Source: Odobenus rosmarus divergens
Taxonomy: Eukaryota > Chordata > Mammalia > Carnivora > Odobenidae
DNA length: 64,000 nucleotides
NCBI RefSeq assembly: GCF_000321225.1
Contig: NW_004451870.1
Coordinates: forward strand, 118,429 to 182,428
Direction of reading: 5' to 3'
Shown here: positions 1 through 9,365 of the stretch, piece by piece
Position numbering within the stretch: position 1 is the stretch's first letter
Layout of the letters: every line of letters begins with the position of its first letter
Notes under the pieces: model-generated
What the model saw: only the letters and a program-made list of their open reading frames with translations
Databases searched by the model: none
What the model was told of the DNA's origin: nothing
Position numbers and translations under genes: made by a program

Positions 1-1784
1 ATTTTGTATCCTGTGACTTAGTGCTGAATTTATTAGTTTAAAACTCTTTTTAAATTATAAGAGAGCAAATAGAATCAAAAGGAAACATTTTTTCCTTGCT
101 TGGAACCTTGAGAAAAACATAAAATGTGAGTATTCATGTTGGGATATTGAATAATATAATGGGCGGTGTCTTTAGTAGCAGTTTTATCAAAACCACAGAG
201 AATTTCCTCATAGAGTCCTTTATTATATCAGCCCTCAATAAAAGCTGAGGACATAATACTAAATCATAGTGCTGTGAAGACATTTCTACAATTGATTGAT
301 TTCTAATTATGGCATGAATCGGAGGAAAACAGGGTAGTGCGACCTCCATGTGTCGAGACTGATAGGCTTATTTCAGAAGTGCATACCGCAGGGAAAGGAA
401 AACCAGAAAATATGGCTTTAAATATATTAAGTTGTGAGATTATAGTCATAGATTAAAAATAAGTGCCTTTCTCATTTTCTATCATATTCTTTCTAATAAA
501 GCAATATAATTGCTTTATTAACCTATAAGAAGAAACTATAGTAACCTATAATAAGAAACATTTGATTGACTTAACATGGATTTATGAGGAACTTCATGTG
601 GAAGTTCATCTCAGTTAAAGGAGAAGCTCATGTTAGAAATTTTAATTATAACCACAAGAAAGCAAAAATCTTTAAACTACTTTCCATTTTATAAACTCTG
701 GTAACTTAAGTTGTAAAACTCGTTGTTTCTACTTTATATAGTTTTAAAAGGAGACCTGATTACGAATCTTTATATTATAGAGCACTTTAGACAAAACTTC
801 TTAAAGGAGACATAAACAGAAAAGTAAACAGGAAGGTAAACTGTCACTGCAATAAGAAAAGAAAATGTGTATAAACGTGTTAATAAGAATAAAACGGGCT
901 TCTACAACTCCCAGGAGAGACATGGGACATATAGATAGTCTCTTTCTTTTTTAAATAAATGAAGAGGAGAATGGAATGTAGGATAATCAAAATGGCTGGA
1001 GCACAGCTCTTTAAAAATAGGTTTTCAATTTGCACGACCAAAGGAATAACATTATTTTCCCTAAAGGCTCATGAGGAAACACAAGTAATGAAGCAGCAGG
1101 CAAAACAAAAGAGAAAATGTGAATGAAACAGAAGTGGCTTGTGTTTGGGGTCCTAAAATCAACCAGCTGGATTTAATGAATTATTTTTGGGAAAACAGAA
1201 CTTAAAAACAACAGTATTATTTGAAAAAATGGTCCATTTTCAAACTAAAAACCCAAATATTTAGGTAGCAGATTTTCCCTAACTCTGTATTACTGACCCA
1301 ATCTGAATAAGTAATAAACTAAAATGAAAGCGGGAAGGAATGCTAGTGCTTTTAAGGGGAAATTTTAAAATGATAATGATTAGCGATCATTATTTGTCCC
1401 AGTTGTAAGCATGACTCATAATCATGATCATATGTGATTGCATGCTCATATGTGGCCTGCAGTGTATAATATTTACTATCTGGCCCTTATCGAAAAGGTT
1501 TTCTCCTCTTACACTGACAGATAGCATTTGAATTATCTTCCCATTAGTTGTTCCATCTGCAAGAGCAATGAAGAAAAACCATTAGAAGGAATGATTGTAA
1601 AGCACTTGACAATATTGGAGTCCAATATACATTTGTCATGACAGTGAGCAGCTTAGTTGTAGGAAAATTCCTTCTCAACTGGTTGATTGCTGCAGGAGTG
1701 TAGATTCTTCTTGTTTTATAGTTTGAGTTCCAAAGTTCAATGTAGAGTAATAGTATTTTATTCTCTCCTTTTCCAGTGATCTCA
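1..1784. other. AT-rich unique sequence
   Basis: I see no recognisable gene, SINE, L1 end or satellite here. Open frames are short and full of lysine, leucine and isoleucine codons, as expected by chance in AT-rich DNA. A small perfect inverted repeat (AATGAT-TAGCG-ATCATT) lies near 1375 and is not known to mean anything. Confidence 0.6.
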
Positions 1785-1905
1785 AAAGCATTTTCAAGCA
1801 TTAACTAAACCTCATGGCAAATATTATCTCCATTTTATAAATGCAAAAATTAAAGCAGTGAGAATTTAAATGACTTCTTTAGGGTCATGTGGTAAAATGA
1901 TTGGA
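1785..1905 (-). repeat. MIR-like ancient SINE fragment
   Basis: The order of short matches fits the central core of MIR read on the minus strand: a TATTATCTCCATTTTATAAATG block, then an AGTGAGAATTTAAATGACTT block and GGTCATGTGGTAAA. It is strongly diverged, as expected for a pre-placental SINE. Subfamily and exact ends cannot be fixed by eye. Confidence 0.45.
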
Positions 1906-2482
1906 GGAATGGGGAATAGAACTATTCTCATGAGTCAGTACATTATCCCTTTGATTATTCTCCAGCTCCAGCATACAGTTAAAAGTCATTTTAGAATTGT
2001 TTCCATTTATTCTTTTGCCATTTGGGATAAGAATAGGAAGGATACTTAGGAAGTTGTGACTTATTTCAGCCATTATAATCAATCAAACAAATCTACAAAG
2101 AAAACTTGACCAACATCTCATTCACATTCTTGATCATCACTAAAATGTGAAAGTCAGGTTAGGAGAAGATTTCAGAGGAAATTGAAATCATTTGAAATGG
2201 AACAAAGAAGGAATTTAATAGGGCTTAAAATTTGTTAAAACTATTCTTTCATTCCTTTCTGCAATGTCGGGACCCCAGTTGAAGCCAAGAAAATATCAAT
2301 GTATATTGAGCTGTTGGGGAAAGAGAGATGGATTCATAATTTTCATTCTATTCTGCAAGAGTAGAGTGAGGCCACCAAATACTAAGATGAGAGAAGGATG
2401 AGTCTGAAGGATTATGCCTCCTTTTGAAACAGAAGTGCATTATCCCTTGATATCTGAAATTCTCCTTTGTCAAAGCACAGTT

Positions 2483-2762
2483 CAAAGGCTAAGCTCTTTG
2501 GGTGCCTGGGTGGCTCAGTCAGTTAAGAGCCTGACTCTTGGTTTGGGCTCAGGTTGTGATCTCAGGGTCACGATCCCAAGGTCGTGAAATCGAGCCCCAT
2601 GTTGGACTCTGCACTCAGTGCAGAGTTTGCTTGAGATTCTCTTCCCTTCTCCTTCGGCCCCCCTCTCCAAAGGAGTGTGTGTGCACATGCACACGTTCTC
2701 TGTCTCTCTCAAATAAATAAATAAATCTCAAAAGAAAAACAAAACAAAACAAAGGCTAAGCT
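2483..2762 (+). mobile_element. Carnivore tRNA-derived SINE, older subfamily
   Basis: Body about 2496-2749. It starts with GGGTGCCTGGGTGGCTCAGT, contains the tRNA-like promoter region and ends in AAATAAATAAATAAATCT plus an A-rich tail. Both sides carry the 13-bp target-site duplication CAAAGGCTAAGCT (2483-2495 and 2750-2762). The middle (GACTCTTGGTTTGGGCTCAGG, then GTTGGACTCTGCACTCAG) differs from the other SINEs in the window and resembles the form shared across carnivores, so it is probably an older insertion. It has no coding capacity. Confidence 0.93.
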
Positions 2763-2771
2763 TTCCATGAA

Positions 2772-2791
2772 TTTTTTTTTTTTTTTTTTTT
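2772..2791. repeat. Poly-T run
   Basis: An uninterrupted run of 20 T lies ten bases after the right TSD of the preceding SINE. It may be the tail of a lost minus-strand element or simple slippage. No element is recognisable beyond it. Confidence 0.8.
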
Positions 2792-2853
2792 GCTTTGGAA
2801 GGCTTATTACAGCCTCCTCTATGCTCTCTTAGAATTCTGTTGAACCTAAATCA

Positions 2854-3041
2854 CAGTAGTTCTCAGAGTGTGGTCCCTAGACCAGCAACATCAGCATCAC
2901 CTGGAAGTTTGTTAGAAATGCAAATACTCACACCCTCCCCAGACCTTCTGAATCAGAAACTCAGGGGTTGGGGTCCAAGAATCTACTTGTTAACAAGTTC
3001 TCCAGGTGATTCCAGTGCCCACTAAAGTTTGAGAACCATGG
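2854..3041 (+). mobile_element. MER5A-like hAT (Charlie) non-autonomous DNA transposon
   Basis: The terminal inverted repeats read CAGTAGTTCTCA at the left and TTTGAGAACCATGG at the right. Between them lie ACCAGCAACATCAGCATCAC, GTTAGAAATGCAAAT and CTGAATCAGAAACTCAGGGG, which are the hallmark blocks of MER5A. Length (about 188 bp) fits the family. The 8-bp target duplication expected for hAT elements is not obvious, consistent with great age. It is non-autonomous and has no transposase. The orientation is a convention. Confidence 0.88.
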
Positions 3042-3474
3042 ATCTCACTACTTGTATTTTATTTGCAGTTTGTTGTAAGTTGCAATGATTCCACAGAGGG
3101 ATTTCCAAGACTGCAGGTCTATTCTTCTCTTTTTTTTAAATCCTGAATTCTTTGTGCTGCTGAGACCACAGAATTCACAGTGTTTGGTAGTCAATACTAA
3201 CTCGTTAAATATTTGCTGTTAAATGGGTATCACACTTGAATTTGTTCTGTGAATTAGCATATCACAGTAATTGTGTTTGTAAAATATATACCCTTTGATA
3301 ATTTTCCTGGGACAATAGTATAGTACTTGAGAAAACAGTATTGTGTATTTTTTCTAGATCAAGTGAACCCTAAAAAAGTCATGCAGGTTTTCGATGTCTG
3401 CTTTGCCTTGTACCTTCCTCAGAGAAAGTTCCTTAATGATTCTGCTGTGTGCTTCTTATCCTCTTGGCAAAAGT

Positions 3475-3636
3475 GTAATGATTTAGTGCAAGCTTTGAAG
3501 CCAGATTGATAGGAATTGTATTCCAGTGGTTCCACTCTTTCTCTGGGTTTGTTCCTGTTTCTTAACCTTTTTATACCTGAGTTTCTATCTGAAAAATAGG
3601 GGATAATGCTCATTTTGTTAAGTTGGTGTGAGGTTT
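3475..3636 (+). repeat. MIR, left part (split by a SINE)
   Basis: The order of blocks follows MIR: a diverged head, TTTCTTAACCTTTTTATACCTGAGTTT, an AAAATAGGGGATAATG core, then GTGTGAGGTTTAAG. The element is cut by the SINE at 3637-3863 and resumes at about 3864 with CATGTCAGGCAATCAATAAATG, the MIR 3' tail, running to about 3905. The two pieces are collinear, so the SINE landed inside an existing MIR. Confidence 0.75.
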
Positions 3637-3863
3637 AAGAAGAAAAATTGTCAGGGCGCCTGGGTGGCTCAGTCGTTAAGGGTCTGCCTTCGGCTCAGGT
3701 CGTGATCCCAGGGTCCTTCGATCGAGCCCCGCATCGGGCTCCCTGTTCAGCTGGGAGTCTTGCTTCTCCCTCTCCCACTCCCTCTGTTTGTGTTCCCTCT
3801 CTCACTGTCACTCTCTCTGTCAAATAAATAAATAAAATCTTAAAAAAAGAAGAAAGATTGTCA
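3637..3863 (+). mobile_element. Carnivore tRNA-derived SINE
   Basis: Body 3654-3846, starting GGGCGCCTGGGTGGCTCAGT and ending AAATAAATAAATAAAATCTT plus A-tail. It has a 17-bp target duplication with one mismatch (3637-3653 and 3847-3863), beginning AAGAAGAAA and ending ATTGTCA. It is inserted into a MIR. The head and CT-rich middle match the common arctoid-type consensus, so it is younger than the copy at 2.5 kb. Confidence 0.95.
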
Positions 3864-3905
3864 CATGTCAGGCAATCAATAAATGTTGGCTGCTATTAAA
3901 TTATT
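3864..3905 (+). repeat. MIR, right part
   Basis: This is the MIR 3' tail (CAATCAATAAATGTTGGCTG) continuing the copy at 3475-3636 after the SINE insertion. Confidence 0.7.
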
Positions 3906-4164
3906 AGCTTTATTATAAACTTGAAGAAGGAACAAATAGTCTTCCACTGTGAATAATCTTAGCATGCTCAACTGATTAATCTAAAAGTACCACATAATTG
4001 CTCTACTATGAAATAATATATTTCTACACTCAGAAAAAACATCTGGACAACCATTTATTCTCTAAATCGTTCACTAATGAAATTACTTTGTTCTGAAGAA
4101 TTTAGTATTAGAGAGACTCTTACAAAGAGACCACATGCTGTCCAAGAGATTATGGTAGACTTGA

Positions 4165-4331
4165 AATCCAAAAGCCCGGTATAGAGTCCTTGTTCACTTC
4201 TATTGATGGTTAGGATTTGAGTTCCAGTGATAAATCAAGGTGCAAGTTACTTAGCAAATCAGAAGTTCAATTTTCCACCTCAGTAAAACCAAAGTGGTGA
4301 TACCTTGTAAATTAATTTCATAAGATTGTTT
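4165..4331 (+). repeat. MIR-like fragment, left part
   Basis: Diverged MIR: GGTGCAAGTTACTTAGCAAA, TTTTCCACCTCAGTAAAACC, GGTGATACCTTGTAAATT in the expected order. It is interrupted by the chimeric SINE and continues at 4674-4720 with AAAGTGCTTTGTGAAATGTA, a MIR 3' region. Confidence 0.5.
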
Positions 4332-4673
4332 AAAGAGCTGAATGGTCGGGGCGCCTGGGTGGCTCAGTTGGTTAAGCGACTGCCTTCGGCTCAGGTCATG
4401 ATCCTGGAGTCCCGGGATCGAGTCCTGCATTGGGCTCCCTGCTCAGCGGGGAGTCTGTTTCTCCCTCTGACCCTCTTCCCTCTCGTGCTATCTCTCATTT
4501 TCTCTTGGTAGTGGTGGTTTCTTGCGGCGGTGGGCAGGGGGGAGAACAGCCTAGTGCTCCCAGTGCTCCATGCAATACGTGCCCTCCTTAATACCCATCA
4601 CCAGGCTAACCCATCCCCCCACCCCCTCCCCTCTAAATATATAAAATCTTAAAAAAAAAAAGAGATGAATGGT
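4332..4673 (+). mobile_element. Chimeric SINE with foreign filler DNA
   Basis: The copy is flanked by a 15-bp target duplication (4332-4346 and 4659-4673; AAAGAG, C or A, TGAATGGT). It has a normal SINE head and middle (about 4347-4503) and a normal tail (about 4638-4658, ATAAAATCTT then poly-A), but the part between is not SINE. 4504-4555 is an inverted copy of 5293-5343: the first 27 bases are identical and the rest is a diverged G-rich stretch ending AACAGCC. About 4556-4637 is antisense L1 3' UTR, containing CCAGTGCTCCATGCAATACG and a C-rich tract. So a deletion in a SINE was filled with two unrelated pieces, or the cDNA switched template during insertion. Confidence 0.85.
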
Positions 4674-4720
4674 AAACATCAAAGTGCTTTGTGAAATGTA
4701 AAGTGCTACCTCAATACCAG
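4674..4720 (+). repeat. MIR-like fragment, right part
   Basis: It contains AAAGTGCTTTGTGAAATGTA and AAGTGCTACCTCAATA, the MIR 3' region, continuing the copy at 4165-4331 after the chimeric SINE. Confidence 0.5.
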
Positions 4721-5292
4721 GTGTTTCAGGTGCTGTTGCCGTGATAATTATTATAAAACTGAACTGCTCTGATACCCGTTATTTGCTCCTGTGTTCTCTT
4801 GTGTGGCGTGGACATGGTTTATCGTTGGAGATATGAAGCGGGAGCAAATGGAGTAGTACACTTGATAATGTAGTCACATCCCCTAAGAACGAGGTTCAGA
4901 CCTTTGAAACATTTCACATGGACTAATGAAATGCTGTTAGGCATAAATGACTTTTGCTCTGACAAATGACCCTGCTTGGATTTAAATTGGTGTCCCTGAA
5001 GTATGTAGTATTGTACTGTATCATGCAGGACCATCAGGTGCTCTGCATTTGAAAAGAAACGTATTTTCCAGCTTACTGTCACCATGGTCCTAGTTAATCA
5101 GCTCCCTGGTGCTTCTCTTGATGATTCCAGGCTGTGCAGGAGTTCTGTGGTAAAATGACATGCTCATAGGGCTTTTGATTTTATTTGAAGCTTTCATGCT
5201 TTTGCTTGAGTTTTCTATTTCTTCTTATTTATGAATGGCACCACAAACTTGCTGACTATTAGAATCAGCCAAAAAATTCCCTAGGATCTCTG

Positions 5293-5343
5293 ACTGGGCT
5301 GTTCCCCCGCCCCCTCCCGCCGCAAGAAACCACCACTACCAAG
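5293..5343 (-). repeat. Inverted partner of the filler in the chimeric SINE
   Basis: The reverse complement of this segment matches 4504-4555. The 27 bases at 5317-5343 are identical to 4504-4530. The remaining 24 differ at several sites and by one indel in a G/C-rich run, then agree again at AACAGCC. Surrounding DNA at 5200-5700 is not a recognised repeat, so this is more likely the template than a second copy of a family, but I cannot exclude a rare repeat. Confidence 0.8.
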
Positions 5344-5904
5344 TCCTTCCTTTTGCTTACTCTGGAGGTTACATGAAATAGAACTATAAGATACAGGCAT
5401 GAGGTTTGGAGATGCTCTCGCTTTTCTGATGGAGAAAGGCATGGCCACTGGATGCTTGATGTGATACATACCTCAAGGGCAGGTTCTCTAGAAAGATGGG
5501 CAGAAACATGTGCTTGGCCTTCAGGGTAGGAGACCTTGATGAGGAAAGAATGATCTAGACATTGAGAAGGCAGCTCAGGGGTGAAGTAACTTCCAAAACC
5601 CAAAAGGGATGAAGTGTCGTGACCTGGATACTAAAGAATAAAGAGAACATAGGCTGTGCCCACAGGGATAATATAGTAAGTGAAATACAGAAAAGCATGA
5701 GAGGAAAATGAACATAATATTAATAGAAGTCTGTAGTATAGTGCATTTCTTCTGCTTGTTTTTCTGTATTTTTCAAATTTTATATGGTGAACATGTACTA
5801 TTTTTGTCAACAGGAAAAGTAAACGTTTATGTGCTATGGGACATCCAAGGAAATAGGGTAACTTCTTATGGGATTCTTTTCTTCTCCATCCCTATATCTC
5901 CAGA

Positions 5905-5965
5905 GGCTAGAATAGTACCTAGAACATTGTAGACGTTCAACAAATATTTGCTAAATGGATGACTT
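5905..5965 (+). repeat. MIR or L2 3' tail fragment
   Basis: It reads AGTACCTAGAACATTGTAGA then CAACAAATATTTGCTAAATGG, resembling the shared 3' ends of MIR and L2 elements. It is too short to assign. Confidence 0.4.
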
Positions 5966-6299
5966 AATTAATCTTAAAAACCACTGCAGAGCAATATGTG
6001 TCATAGGACCATGGCTATATTAAAAAGAAAAAATATAACTAAATGGTTAACATTTCGACAAGTATGAAGTCATCGGACAATATGGCCACATGAGTGATAG
6101 AACTTGAATTACATTGTATAAAAAGCCTGCTTTGGATACTGTGCAGAAGTGACCTTTGGGAACAAAAGCAGGAAAACTTGACCAGGTAGAAAGTTATTCT
6201 AGACGAAAATGATGATAAATTGAACTTAAGTGGTAGGTAAGGAGGTGCTGCTGTTAGACTATATTTTGCATAACTATGCAATTCTTGCTAGCAAATTGG

Positions 6300-6900
6300 A
6301 CTTAGGCTTTGAGGAGAAGAGCATTGTAAAGAATGACTCCAGGTTTTCTAGTGTGAGCTACAGGAACAATGACAGTACCATCTTGTGAGAAGAAGAAGTA
6401 GTAGTGGGGAGGATGTCTGGGGGGAAGTGGAGAATACATAATTATCTTTTGGTTATAATACTTGTGAGTTGCCCATTGCATATAAACTATATAGACAAAT
6501 CTATATAGTAGAGGCGAGAAATCAGAGCTGAAGACAGAAATTGTGTAATCGTGTTTTGTATTGTCATTGAATAGATACACTGAAACCATGGGAGTGGGTA
6601 ATAAAGAGATGGAGAAAGAGAGAATGATGGTGGAGGATGAGAGGTCAAATGGAGGAGCCAAGTCCTGGAATGAAAGGAAGGATAGGCGAGCATCCAGGCA
6701 GGTGAAGTGTATTTGGACTTACACAAGATTAGCGAAAGTAAGTTTTATTAGAATCAGAGAGAAAGGAGAGCATTTACACACACATGCAGAGAGGCCAACA
6801 GGCAGATTTGGTGATGGAAAGATGGTCTTTAAGAGGGAGGAAAGAATGGGGAGGGAATATTGGCAATTTGAAGAACGAGATCTGAAATAACATCTTGGTT
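6300..6900 (+). repeat. Possible L2-like ancient repeat
   Basis: AAAGAATGACTCCAGGTTTTCTAG and the purine-rich stretch after it resemble blocks I associate with old L2-type interspersed repeats. The open frames here (109 aa on + at 6561-6890 and 119 aa on - at 6302-6661) have no recognisable domain and reflect purine-strand bias. The assignment is tentative and based on memory of word order only. Confidence 0.3.
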
Positions 6901-7487
6901 TGTGGGAGAACCAAATAACTGGAGACATGCCGAGGGTTTACTTGAGATTTGTGCTTAAAAATATTGGGAGAAATCTGTCAGCTGGGTTGAGTGCTTCTTA
7001 TTAGCAATTCTCTGATGCCCAGGGGCAGGCATGCATTAGGCAGACAGGTGGATGTAAGCAGGGCTAACGTGATGTCAAGTGGGTGTGACAGAGAACAAGA
7101 CAGTGGAGGGGACATGAAAAGGAGTGATTAGCAATTACAGTGAACCTTCTACTTTCTTGTGTAATGTGAAAATATTTCATGTCAATCAATATTCTTACAC
7201 CACACAGTTTATAATATATCCAAAGTATCCCATCAATGCATAATCATTTTTTGATGTATATTGAAATCAGTGATGTTTCCTTTTCCTGGTTAAATGCATC
7301 CCACCTGCAAACATATAAAATATGCTATGAAGAATTGAGGGTTGCTTTTTCCATGCTTCTTTCAAAATAAGTTTATGGACTGTCTTACTAGGTATCAAGA
7401 GACTTTTCTCTACAGTTTGACCAGTGATTTTAGAAATCTGTTCTTGCCTTGTTCTTGAGCAGGAAGGCACCCCTTCCTCTTCTTCAG

Positions 7488-7567
7488 GCCAGAATTTGGC
7501 CTTGCAGAAAATCTAGAAGGCGTGCACCGAGAGGGAACGCATGGAGAAAAATGTTGTTTGTGCCTCG
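7488..7567 (+). other. Exon-like segment, 80 nt
   Basis: It is preceded by a pyrimidine tract ending CCTCTTCTTCAG and followed by GTAAGG, an acceptor-donor arrangement. It contains four CpGs in 80 nt, unusual in this CpG-poor window. Two of three frames are open throughout. One of them would include HREGTHGEKCCLCL and continues open past the donor to 7761. No known protein is recognised. It may be a real exon, part of a non-coding transcript or a fortuitous match. Conservation and RNA evidence are absent here. Confidence 0.25.
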
Positions 7568-9365
7568 GTAAGGAAGATGGGTACCCCATTGGACTCGCTA
7601 GTGTTCCCTTTGATTTACAGCTGGTAGGTGACCCTGCCTCCCAGCCTTCCCTTTTCAGCTGTAATGAAGGCGCTTACGCAGCTGCCACAGGAAAGCACGT
7701 TTTACTAGAGGAAATCAATTCCTTAACAAAAGACGAGAAGATTCACATCCCTGGCAATTGATGATAGGACAATGTGTAGCTGACTTCATAACATGGTTGC
7801 AGTGAGGCAGAACATGCCAACTGCTCTGAAACGAAATGTCCTAAACCAACTACAGAAATAGATTTTGAACACCACAATGTGAGGAGAAATAAGAAGCCAA
7901 GAAGGGAAGGTGGCAGAATCATTAGAAAGCCTCACATTTGAGCTTACGTTAGACTTGGCTGACGATGGAGATATGCTTGATGTTAGCTGGATGGACTAAG
8001 GACTGCTCAAAGTTGACTAGGTTTTATTTAGGTGCCTCCCCCCCCACCGCCGCCCTGCCGTTTTACCAGCATCGCATTATAAAGAAGGATTCTGACATTT
8101 TAAAAATGACTTTTTCCTTTATAGCCAGACTCTAAATCCTTTTAGTGTTGGTCTGAAGCTTTGGAAGGTACACTAACTCTTCTAGGCCATGAAGCAAACA
8201 TTTAATTAATTAGCATTGTTAAGGTGGAGCAAAACAGCCATAAATGTGTGTTAACTGAAAGGAGGTAGGGCTGTTGGGTTTTAGGACCCTCTAAAATGGC
8301 CAGAGATGCGGACAACTCATACTTGTAAAACATTTGTCCTGGACAACCAAGATGGTCCTGTTGGGACAAGTCAGTCTTCTGTTGCCTAATGCTGTACACA
8401 TGATATTTCATGCCCTACAGTAGGAGGAAATCCCTCCTGCATAAAGAAGGCAATAAATAGCCAAGGAACTAGGGAACTCTCCTTAATTTCCCTCTGGTGG
8501 CCCCAGGAAAGTGAATTGTAAAATCCTGACTTGGAGCCACACTGTTTTGAATAAGACAAGGCCCAGATGTTCTTAATTCACTCCTAGGGAGCACTCAATC
8601 CAGCTGACTGTAACATAAGGAATTTAATAAAGTAAAAGCAGGTTATCTAGTCAAATCTCCTGCTGCTTTTTTATAATATCAAAATGAAAATAGGCTTAAT
8701 TTGGTGTTAATGTAATCGAATTTATTGCAGGATCCAAACATGCTTTATGTTTCCCCCCCTTGGATATTCCATTTGCCACTGATTGTATGGATGAGAAGCG
8801 GGGTAGAATGGCTCACTTGTTGAATGCAGATATTCTTCACCGAACTTCACAGTTGGAAATGTATAAAATGGCCGTTTCAAATGGAAATACGGCTAACCTG
8901 AGTTATTACATATGGTTTATTTAATAAGAGACTTTACTGGATAATTTTATATGCGGCCTTGTTATAAGTCCAATATAAGGAGTTGTTTATCCATGAACTC
9001 ACTGTAAGTGCAAAAGGTTAAATTTGTAATTATCAAACAATTCCTGTGTGCCCTGGCCTGCTGGGTGCTGTGCAGGCTTACCCAGATGATAGAGACATCT
9101 GCTGTCTGTCCATGAGGCTGGTAAATGAGACAAAGTAAGTACACAAGGAACTGAGCCTTAAAGAATACATTGGACAGCAGAAGAATGAGTGTCAAGAGAG
9201 TTCGGAGGGTGAATTCAAGCTGATCCTTTGCTCTATTAGAGTTATAGTACCCATTTTGGAGAATTTCAGTTTTCCTGCTTTCTCCATGATAGAGATAGCT
9301 CCTATCTCTCATTTGCTTTTTTTGAAGATTGTGATCAGCTTGCATTCATTAAGAATAGGTGAAGG
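7568..9365. other. Unique sequence, no gene seen
   Basis: I recognised no transposable element. There is a C-rich tract at about 8038-8056. Open frames (for example the 69-aa frame at 8202-8411 and the 127-aa minus frame at 8962-9345) show no domain or motif. Confidence 0.5.

Noticed and set aside
4347..4503. tRNA gene in SINE heads
   Set aside because: The tRNA similarity is the origin of the SINE family; no full cloverleaf is kept.
5265..5603. 112-codon minus-strand frame
   Set aside because: No conserved motif. It runs through the GC-rich inverted-repeat segment, which explains the lack of stops.
6561..6890. 109-codon plus-strand frame rich in K, E, R
   Set aside because: Composition follows a purine-rich strand of probable old repeat. 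The opposite strand is equally open.
7522..7761. 79-codon plus-strand frame as a complete small gene
   Set aside because: It crosses a strong splice-donor-like site, and the part after it shows no coding signature. Kept only as an exon-like candidate at 7488-7567.
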